From: Streptosporangiaceae bacterium NEAU-GS5
Lineage (GTDB): Bacteria; Actinomycetota; Actinomycetes; Streptosporangiales; Streptosporangiaceae
Assembly: GCA_017592665.1 (NCBI GenBank)
Contig: JAGFNW010000001.1
Coordinates: forward strand, 682,001 to 746,000
Length of the DNA: 64,000 nt
Direction: 5' to 3'
Part shown: in pieces, positions 56,702-64,000 of the stretch
Layout of the letters: each line of letters starts with the position of its first letter
Position numbering within the stretch: the stretch's first letter is position 1
Program-made: the position numbers and the translations under genes
Notes under the pieces: model-generated
Told to the model about the DNA's origin: nothing
What the model saw: the letters and a program-made list of their open reading frames with translations, nothing else
Database searches by the model: none

Positions 56702-58439
56702 CGAAGCCCCCCGACTCCTGCATCGCGGGCGCGAGGACCGGGGTCCCGTGCCCGCGCCACGTGCGCCGCATCTCGATCTCCGGCGGGACGAGCGGCAGCG
56801 GCGACCCCTTCAGCTCCTGTCCGGCCAGGCGCGGCAGCGACAGCCGGAACTGCGTGCCCTCACCGGGTGAGCCCCAGGCCTGCAGCCAGCCGCCGTGCAG
56901 CAGCGCGTCCTCACGCGAGATGGCGAGGCCGAGGCCGGTGCCCCCGATGGTGCGGGCCCGGGATGGATCGGCACGCCAGAAACGGTCGAAGACCAGGGTC
57001 TCCTCGCCCGCCTTGAGGCCGACCCCGTGGTCGCGTACGGCCATGGCGACCGCGTCGCGGTCCTGGCCGAGGGTGACCACGATGTCCTTGCCCTCGCCGT
57101 GCTCGATCGCGTTGAACAGCAGGTTGCGCAGCACGCGCTCGATCCGCCGGCTGTCGACCTCGGCCATGCACGGCTCGGTCGGCAGCCGCAGCTCGAAGCG
57201 GGTGGCGTGCCGTTCGGCGAGCGTCTCGGAGTCGGCCAGGGCGCGCAGCACGACGTCGCGCATGTCGACGGACTCGATGTCGAGCGTGGCCGCGCCCGCG
57301 TCGTAGCGGCTGATCTCCAGCAGGTCGGCGAGCATGGACTCGAACCGCTCCAGCTGGTTCTGCATGAGCTCGGCGGCGCGCGACGCGCCGGGGTCGAACT
57401 CTTCGCGGGCCTCGTAGAGCAGGTCGGCGGCCATCCGGACCGTGGTCAGCGGGGTGCGCAGCTCGTGCGAGACGTCGGACACGAACTGCCGCTGCAGCTG
57501 GGACAGCTCCTCCAGCTGGTGGATCTTGAGTGCCAGGTTGGACGCCATCTCGTTGAACGAGGTGGCCAGGCGGGCCAGGTCGTCTTCGCCGCGCACCTTG
57601 AGGCGCTCTTCGAGCCGCCCCGAGGCGAGCCGCTCCGCGGCCTGGCGCGCGAGCCGTACGGGAAGGACCACCTGACGGGTGACCAGGAACGCGATGGCGG
57701 CCAGCAGCGCGACGAGCGCCGCGCCGACGCCGACCAGCATCTGCCGCACCGAGGAGAGAGTGGCCTCCTCCTGGGTGAGCGGGAAGAAGTGGTAGATCTC
57801 GTAGCTGCCGACCCGCGCCCCGATGGCCAGGCCCACCTCGGGCCCGGCGTGGCCGATGCTGCGCAGCGTCATCGGCTGGGAGGCGAGCTCGCCCTCGCTG
57901 AGGTTGTCGCGCACCTTGTCGCGGAGTGCGGCGGGGATGTTCGTCCAGTCGACGTTGGACGTCGCGCGGCTCTGCCCGACCTCGGCGCTGTTGAGGATGA
58001 CCACGGCGTAGCCGCTGCCCGCGCGCTGGGCGAGGGCGTCGGCGGCCGCGTCCACGGGGCTGGTGGTGGCGCCGGACGAGCCGTCCTGCGAGGTGTCGGT
58101 GGCGTCGGTGTTATCGGGGGCGAGGAATCCGCTCGCGGTGGCAACGTTGGCGCGCGCCTCGGCGACGGCCGTCTGGGTGCGCCCGTCGAGCAGCGACTGG
58201 GTGATCGACTGCATCAGGAACACGCCGAGGACGGCCACCACCGCGATCGAGATGACGAGCGTGCTGGTGACCACCCGGAGCTGGAGGGACCTCCGCCATG
58301 CCCGGCGCAGCCTGCCCGCGATGCGGCGGGCACGCCTTCGTAGACCCCGGACTATCTGGCCCGGGGTCCGCCTGGTCCGCTTCGCCTTCTTCGGGGCCGT
58401 GGAGGTCTTGGCCGCGTTCTTGGCGGTGATGGGGGGCAT
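56691..58439 (-). CDS. mtrB: Sensor histidine kinase MtrB
   Basis: 582 aa: a basic N-terminus with KKAKRTRRTPGQIVRG, TM1 (~55-80), an extracellular domain (~85-220), TM2, HAMP (~245-300), DHp with the phospho-His in QFVSDVSHELRTPLTTVRMAADLL and HATPase boxes (LLFNAIEHGEG, VRDHGVGL, GGTGLGLAISRE). It senses envelope or osmotic state and controls MtrA. 16 nt downstream of mtrA. Confidence 0.97.
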   Translation of the reverse strand: MPPITAKNAAKTSTAPKKAKRTRRTPGQIVRGLRRRARRIAGRLRRAWRRSLQLRVVTSTLVISIAVVAVLGVFLMQSITQSLLDGRTQTAVAEARANVATASGFLAPDNTDATDTSQDGSSGATTSPVDAAADALAQRAGSGYAVVILNSAEVGQSRATSNVDWTNIPAALRDKVRDNLSEGELASQPMTLRSIGHAGPEVGLAIGARVGSYEIYHFFPLTQEEATLSSVRQMLVGVGAALVALLAAIAFLVTRQVVLPVRLARQAAERLASGRLEERLKVRGEDDLARLATSFNEMASNLALKIHQLEELSQLQRQFVSDVSHELRTPLTTVRMAADLLYEAREEFDPGASRAAELMQNQLERFESMLADLLEISRYDAGAATLDIESVDMRDVVLRALADSETLAERHATRFELRLPTEPCMAEVDSRRIERVLRNLLFNAIEHGEGKDIVVTLGQDRDAVAMAVRDHGVGLKAGEETLVFDRFWRADPSRARTIGGTGLGLAISREDALLHGGWLQAWGSPGEGTQFRLSLPRLAGQELKGSPLPLVPPEIEMRRTWRGHGTPVLAPAMQESGGFDVD

Positions 58440-58455
58440 GGGGGGCCGTAGGGTC

Positions 58456-59133
58456 TTAGGCAGGTCCGGCCTTATAGCCTACGCCGCGGACCGTGACCAC
58501 GATCTCCGGATGCTCCGGGTCCTTCTCGATCTTCGCGCGCAGACGCTGCACGTGCACGTTGACCAGCCGGGTGTCGGCCGCGTGCCGGTAGCCCCAGACC
58601 TGCTCGAGCAGAACCTCGCGGGTGAAGACCTGGCGCGGCTTGCGGGCCAGGGCCACCAGCAGGTCGAACTCCAGCGGCGTGAGGTTGATGGTCTCCTCGC
58701 CCCGCTTGACCGAGTGTCCCGCGACGTCGATCGTGATGTCGCCGATCTGGAGGATCTCGGGCGTCGGCTCGTCCGTGCGGCGCAGCCGCGCCCGCACCCG
58801 GGCCACGAGCTCCTTCGGCTTGAACGGCTTGACGATGTAGTCGTCGGCGCCCGACTCGAGGCCGAGCACGACGTCGATGGTGTCGCTCTTGGCGGTGAGC
58901 ATGACGATCGGCACGCCGGACTCGGCGCGGATCCGGCGGCAGACGTCGATCCCGTCGGCGCCCGGCAGCATCAGGTCGAGCAGGACCAGATCCGGCCGAG
59001 TGTCGCGGAACGCGTCGAGCGCCTTGTCCCCGTCAGAGACGAACGACGGCTCGAATCCCTCCCCGCGCAACACGATGCCAAGCATCTCGGCGAGAGCGGC
59101 GTCGTCGTCGACGACCAGCACGCGTCCTTTCAT
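58456..59133 (-). CDS. mtrA: OmpR-family response regulator MtrA
   Basis: 225 aa. Receiver (VLVVDDDAALAEML, phospho-Asp in LVLLDLMLPGADG, VMLTAKSDT, VKPF) and OmpR winged helix (INLTPLEFDLLVALARKPRQVFTREVLLEQVWGYRHAADTRLVNVHVQRLRAKIE). MtrA controls cell-wall, replication and developmental genes in actinobacteria. First gene of mtrA-mtrB-lpqB. Confidence 0.98.
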   Translation of the reverse strand: MKGRVLVVDDDAALAEMLGIVLRGEGFEPSFVSDGDKALDAFRDTRPDLVLLDLMLPGADGIDVCRRIRAESGVPIVMLTAKSDTIDVVLGLESGADDYIVKPFKPKELVARVRARLRRTDEPTPEILQIGDITIDVAGHSVKRGEETINLTPLEFDLLVALARKPRQVFTREVLLEQVWGYRHAADTRLVNVHVQRLRAKIEKDPEHPEIVVTVRGVGYKAGPA

Positions 59134-59178
59134 GGCCCCTCATTCGTTATGTACGCAGATCAGGAGAGCTATGGGGGT

Positions 59179-59206
59179 GTTACCACACGTTTGTCCGAAT
59201 GTTACC
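59179..59206 (-). promoter_or_regulatory. Paired GTTACC motifs upstream of mtrA
   Basis: Two direct GTTACC repeats (59179-59184, 59201-59206) are spaced 22 bp apart, two helical turns, 46-73 bp before the mtrA start. They resemble the GTNAC half-sites reported for MtrA binding, suggesting autoregulation. The rest of the 59134-59399 divergent gap is unassigned. Confidence 0.4.
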
Positions 59207-59399
59207 TGCGGCGACCACATGGGTGATACCCGACCACGACAAAGGATGGAGTTTAGGCCCCAAGTGGCGGCACGCGCGATGATGTGACCGATAAGACCCC
59301 TTCCACAAGAAGGTCACGGTCCAAGCATGCGCTTACCCGCGATGATTCCACCAGTCCTGATCATCCGGGTCAGGAGGTAAACGTGCCAGGATGTGGGAC

Positions 59400-60683
59400 A
59401 TGACTGACGGCCCCGGCTCCACCCCTGACGTGCCGCCCGGCTGGGCCTCCAACCAGCCGCCGCCTTACGGGACGCCGCCGCCTGGGCAGTGGGCCACACC
59501 CGGGTCCGTCCCCGGTCCGGATCCGGATGCCGGCCAGGGCCCTGGGCCCGGTCCCGCACCGGGTTATGGGCCTGGTCAGGGCTATTGGCAGGCGCCCGGT
59601 CCCCCCGGCTATCCCGGTTATCCACAGGGATACGGTTACGGCGCGCCGCCGGCCATCAAGCCGGGCATCATCCCGTTGAGGCCGCTCAACATGGGCGACA
59701 TGTTCAACGGGGGGGTTCAGTTCATCCGCAGCAATCCAAAGGCCACGCTCGGCCTGTCGGCCATGGTCACCGCGGTCTCCCAGGTCATCTCGCTGCTCGT
59801 CCAGCTGCCCGCGATGGCCGATTTCCTCGGCGCGGCCGCCGACCCGGCGCTGGCCGACGACCCGCGCGCACTGGTCACCGCCATGAGCGGATTCCTCGGC
59901 CGGTCCCTGATCGGCGGCGTGATCGCCATGTTCGCCCAGGTCGTGCTGACGGGGATGCTGACCACTGTGCTCGGCCGCTCCGTGTTCGGCGAGCCGATCA
60001 CGATCGGCCAGGCGTGGGCGCTGGTCCGCAGCCGCATCCTCCCGCTGATCGGGCTGGCCCTGCTCCAGACGGTGATCGTGGGCGGGTTCATCGTGATCGC
60101 GGTCCTGGCGTTCCTCGGCTTGTCCTTCGTCGGCGCTCCGGGCGGGGTGATCGCGCTGGTCGGGTTCGTCGTCGTGGTGGCCGCGGTCGCCGGCATCGTC
60201 TTCATCTACACCAAGATGAGCCTGGCCGGGCCCTCCGTCGTGCTGGAGCGGCTCGGCGTCATCGCGGCCATCAACCGCTCGTTCCAGCTCGTGCGCGGGG
60301 ACTTCTGGCGCGTCTTCGGCATCCTGCTGCTCACCACGATCCTCGCCGGCCTGGTCGCGAGCTTCGTGACCGTGCCGTTCTCGATCGCCGGCGCCATCTT
60401 CGGCGCGACGAGCGACAACCCAACCAACGCGCTCTACCTGCAGCTCGTCGTCGGCGCCCTGGGCGGGATCATCGGCGGCACCATCACCAACCCCTTCACG
60501 GCCGCCGTCTTCGGCCTGCTCTACACCGATCGCCGGATGCGCTCCGAGGCGTTCGACCTCGTCCTGCAGACCGAGGCGATGGACCGGCAGCGCGGCGGGT
60601 CCAGCGTGTCGATCGACGAGCTCTGGCACCCGGCGTACGCCGCGGGCAACCGCCCCTACGGTTATCAGCCGCCGGGTGCGTGA
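59400..60683 (+). CDS. Multi-pass membrane protein, GPDPase_memb-like
   Basis: 427 aa. A Gly/Pro/Tyr-rich cytoplasmic N-terminus (~80 residues) is followed by six or more TM helices (about 105-380) with the block MSLAGPSVVLERLGVIAAINRSFQLVRGDFWRVFGILLL typical of glycerophosphoryl-diester-phosphodiesterase membrane-domain proteins. It lacks the phosphodiesterase domain. AGGAGG lies 22 nt upstream; an in-frame ATG at 59391 is an alternative start. It overlaps the DUF4129 gene (TGATG). Confidence 0.82.
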   Translation: MTDGPGSTPDVPPGWASNQPPPYGTPPPGQWATPGSVPGPDPDAGQGPGPGPAPGYGPGQGYWQAPGPPGYPGYPQGYGYGAPPAIKPGIIPLRPLNMGDMFNGGVQFIRSNPKATLGLSAMVTAVSQVISLLVQLPAMADFLGAAADPALADDPRALVTAMSGFLGRSLIGGVIAMFAQVVLTGMLTTVLGRSVFGEPITIGQAWALVRSRILPLIGLALLQTVIVGGFIVIAVLAFLGLSFVGAPGGVIALVGFVVVVAAVAGIVFIYTKMSLAGPSVVLERLGVIAAINRSFQLVRGDFWRVFGILLLTTILAGLVASFVTVPFSIAGAIFGATSDNPTNALYLQLVVGALGGIIGGTITNPFTAAVFGLLYTDRRMRSEAFDLVLQTEAMDRQRGGSSVSIDELWHPAYAAGNRPYGYQPPGA

Positions 60684-61348
60684 TGATCCTCGGTTCACCG
60701 GTCGACATCGGGCGGGAGGCCGCGCGCGACGCGGCCCTGCGCGAGCTCGCCAAAGCCTCCTATCCCAAGCAGTCGTGGTGGGATCGGCTGACCGACACCT
60801 TCTGGGATTGGCTCAACGACCTCGTCGACCAGGCCTCGGGCATCCCCGGCGGCTGGGTCTCCCTGACGGTGCTGGCGCTCGTCCTGGTCGCGCTGGCCCT
60901 GCTGCTGGTGCGGGCCGGGCGTAAGGCGACCCGGGCGCGCAGGGGAGAGGACGCCGCCCTGTTCGGCGACCAGATCCGCTCGGCCGCCGAGCACCGCGCC
61001 GCCGCCGAACGGCACGCGGCGGCCGGTGAGTGGGCCCCGGCCATCCGCGAGCGGCTCCGCGCCATCGCCCGCGACCTCGAGGAGCGCGCCATAGTCGAGC
61101 CCTCACCGGGCCGCACGGCCGACGAGCTCGCCCAGGAGGCCGGCACGGCCCTCCCCGGCTTCCACGCCGACCTCGCCGCCGCGGCCACCACCTTCGACGA
61201 CGTCACCTATGGCGACGTGCCCGGCACACCGGGGGGCTACCGCCGCCTGACCGATCTCGACGACCGGCTCCGCCAGGCCAAACCCGCCCTCGCAGGCTCC
61301 TCGTCGGCCGTCGGAGCCTCCCCCACCCACTGGACGGCCGCCCGATGA
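60683..61348 (+). CDS. DUF4129 membrane protein
   Basis: 221 aa: an N-terminal polar segment with WWDRLTDTFWDWLNDLVDQ, one TM helix (~58-77) and a cytoplasmic DUF4129 domain (HAAAGEWAPAIRERLRAIARDLEERAIVEPSPGRTADELAQEAG). The ATG shares a base with the preceding stop. DUF4129 proteins commonly neighbour MoxR/DUF58/DUF4350 genes, as here. Confidence 0.88.
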   Translation: MILGSPVDIGREAARDAALRELAKASYPKQSWWDRLTDTFWDWLNDLVDQASGIPGGWVSLTVLALVLVALALLLVRAGRKATRARRGEDAALFGDQIRSAAEHRAAAERHAAAGEWAPAIRERLRAIARDLEERAIVEPSPGRTADELAQEAGTALPGFHADLAAAATTFDDVTYGDVPGTPGGYRRLTDLDDRLRQAKPALAGSSSAVGASPTHWTAAR

Positions 61349-61497
61349 CCCTCCCAAACCCACCCGGCCACCCGCGCCCAGAAGGTGAGCGCCCGGCGTG
61401 GGATGGCCGGTCCGTTCGCGACGACGGCCCCATTCCGGATGACGGGCCGACCCCCATCACCGGGGCCAGGCGCCGGAGGGCGGTGGCCGGCCGGTGA
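61345..61497 (+). CDS. Small coupled ORF between DUF4129 and DUF4350 genes
   Basis: 50 codons. Its ATG overlaps the DUF4129 stop (ATGA) and its TGA overlaps the GTG of DUF4350 (GTGA). The peptide is Pro/Arg/Asp-rich with no TM helix or known motif and ends in GARRRRAVAGR. It may be a real small protein, or a translational relay that carries ribosomes to the DUF4350 start. Confidence 0.45.
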   Translation: MTLPNPPGHPRPEGERPAWDGRSVRDDGPIPDDGPTPITGARRRRAVAGR

Positions 61498-62629
61498 GCG
61501 CACCGGTGTCGCCGCAGGTGCGAGACACCTGGCGGCAATGGCGCCTCCCCCTGGCCATGCTGGGCGTCTTCATCCTGCTCGCGATCGCGACGGCGGCGCT
61601 GTCCAGCCCGACCCCGGGCGGCTATCTCGACCCCGACGCCACCACGCCAGAGGGCGCCCACGCGCTGACCCAGCTGCTGCGCGACCAGGGCGTGGAGGTC
61701 AACGTCGCGACCACCCTCGACGAGGCGCGGCGGACGGCCCGCGCCGGCGCCCTGCTGGTCGTCGCCCGCACCGAGTTCCTCATCGACGACACGATCCTGG
61801 CGGGCATCGCGGAGCTTCCCGGCGACCGGCTGATCGTGGAGCCCTACCGGGAAGCGCTCGACACGCTCGCCCCGCACGTCCGCGAGCAGGGCACGCGGCG
61901 CACGCAGATCGTCTTCCCCCAGTGCGACCTCCGGGAGGCCACCCGCGCCGGAGGCGCCCGGATGGGTGGCACGCTGTTCAACGTGACCGCCGGGGCGTAC
62001 CGCTGCTACCGCCTCGACGGCGCGGCCAGCCTGCTGCGTTACGCCGACTCGGGCCGCACCATCACCGTGGTCGGGTCCGGCGAGTTCATGACCAACCAGC
62101 GGCTGGCCGAGCAGGGCAACGCGGCGCTCGCGCTCAACCTGGCCGGGGTGCGCCCGTCCGTGACCTGGCTCGCGCCCCGCGTGCCGCAGGGGCTCGCGAC
62201 CGGTGACACCAGCCTCTTCGACATGATCCCGGCCGGCGTGAAGTGGGCCGCGTTCCAGCTCGGGCTGGTCGTGCTCGTGGTCGCGCTCTGGCGCGGACGG
62301 CGCCTCGGCCCTCTCGTGACCGAGCGGCTGCCGGTCGTGGTCCGCGCGTCCGAGACGGCGCAGGGCCGGGGCCGCCTCTACCGCGCCCGGCGCGCGCGTG
62401 ACCGGGCGGCGGGCGCGCTCCGCGCGGCCTGGCTCGACCGGGTGGTGCCCCTCCTCGGGCTCACCGGGATATCCACAGGCGAGGAGATCGTGGCCGCGAC
62501 GGCCGCGCGGACAGGGCAGGATGCTCTGCAGATCAGGACCACGCTCTACGGCGACGCCCCCGGCGACGACGCCGCCCTCGTGGCCCTGGCCCGAGACCTC
62601 GACACCCTCGAAAGGCAGGTCGGAGACAC

Positions 62630-62633
<4 letters not shown>
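61494..62633 (+). CDS. DUF4350 membrane protein
   Basis: 379 aa: TM1 (~18-37), an extracellular/periplasm-side domain beginning PEGAHALTQLLRDQGVEVNVATTLDEARRTARAG, TM2 (~248-265) and a cytoplasmic C-terminal region (ETAQGRGRLYRARRARDRAAGALR). It is part of the MoxR-associated membrane cluster of actinobacteria. GTG starts and overlaps couple it on both sides. Confidence 0.88.
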
Positions 62634-63577
<944 letters not shown>

Positions 63578-63590
63578 GGCGTGACGGCAT

Positions 63591-64000
63591 ATGGCTCTGA
63601 CGGGGCGCGCTGGGTTGTTCGCGCTGCTGGGCGCTGTGGTGGTGCTGGTCGCGCCGGCGCCGGGGCAGGCCGTGCTCGGCTGGCTCCTGCTCCTGCTCGC
63701 GCTCGTCGTGATCGACGTGGCGCTCGCCGGGAGCGTCCGCCGCCTGCGCTTCCGGCGTGACGGCGACCAGCTCGTCCGGCTCGGCGACACGGCGTCCATC
63801 ACGCTGCTCGTGGAGAACCCCGGCCGCCGCCGCGTGCGAGGCATGCTGCGGGACGCGTGGCCGCCGAGCGCCCAGGCGCGCCCGGCGCGGCAGCGCGTCG
63901 ACATCCCGGCCGGCGAACGACGGAGACTGACCACCACGCTCACGCCCCTCAGACGCGGCGACAGCGGGGCGGTGACGGTCACCGTGCGATCGCTCGGCCC
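63591..64000 (+). CDS. DUF58 protein (C-terminus beyond window)
   Basis: 136 codons visible. Two hydrophobic N-terminal helices (~8-25, 29-47) are followed by the beta-rich start of a DUF58 domain (FRRDGDQLVRLGDTASITLLVENPGRRRVRG). It begins 13 bp after the MoxR gene, the usual MoxR-DUF58 order. The MxIDAS-like region lies outside the window. Confidence 0.85.
   Translation, partial: MALTGRAGLFALLGAVVVLVAPAPGQAVLGWLLLLLALVVIDVALAGSVRRLRFRRDGDQLVRLGDTASITLLVENPGRRRVRGMLRDAWPPSAQARPARQRVDIPAGERRRLTTTLTPLRRGDSGAVTVTVRSLG

Overview
The window is high-GC actinobacterial chromosome. Gene content and order (prfB-ftsE-ftsX-smpB-ssrA, the large NAD-type glutamate dehydrogenase, secA with an Rv3235-like neighbour, hpf with an orphan response regulator, mtrA-mtrB-lpqB, DasR with the N-acetylglucosamine PTS) fit a sporulating, polymer-degrading actinomycete, probably Streptosporangiales. 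The genus-level placement is inference from gene content only.

Layout. 1-3.1 kb: a GH12 endoglucanase (cut by the window edge) behind a CebR-like operator, an MFS transporter and a PEP-mutase/isocitrate-lyase family enzyme. 3.1-14.2 kb: an accessory island. It holds two paralogous secreted RCC1 beta-propeller/ricin-lectin proteins, a histidine kinase/response regulator pair, an ORF12/LpqF-like serine hydrolase lipoprotein, a large LuxR-type (LAL) ATPase regulator, a stand-alone GHKL ATPase, decayed copies of the GHKL and RCC1 genes, and a GC-rich hairpin array. Four copies of a 19-bp inverted repeat (ATAGGGA-N5-TCCCGAT) precede both RCC1-lectin genes, the LAL regulator and the GHKL ATPase. 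In three of them the distance to a TAGGGT/TAAGGT -10 box is exactly 21 nt. This looks like an undescribed self-contained regulon and is the main discovery candidate.

14.2-26.9 kb: ssrA (tmRNA), a PBP-like lipoprotein whose transpeptidase motifs are all degenerate, smpB, ftsX, ftsE, a small CxxC membrane protein, prfB, a lipoprotein, the 1614-aa glutamate dehydrogenase and a possible small gene. 26.9-33.7 kb: an ECF sigma factor with a 60-aa zinc-finger partner, divergent from DUF4142, DUF1996, ferric-reductase-like cytochrome and NuoF-ferredoxin fusion genes, then a BBE-like flavoprotein. 33.7-38.3 kb: acetoacetate-CoA ligase, three HAD-family proteins (one without a normal start codon and with Asp replaced by Asn at the expected nucleophile) and a small actinobacterial protein.

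38.3-46.5 kb: a compact amino-sugar utilisation locus. A GH3 glycosidase, EI, HPr, a HAD phosphatase, IIA, IIB and a SIS-domain deaminase/isomerase lie on the minus strand, divergent from dasR and IIC, with a double DasR-type operator in between. 46.5-54.9 kb: Rv3235-like protein, secA, HGxxPAAW protein, YcaQ-like glycosylase, response regulator, hpf and comF. 54.9-59.2 kb: mtrA-mtrB-lpqB. 59.4-64 kb: a tightly coupled membrane/MoxR cluster (GPDPase_memb-like, DUF4129, 50-aa ORF, DUF4350, MoxR, DUF58 cut by the edge) with 4-nt overlaps at nearly every junction.
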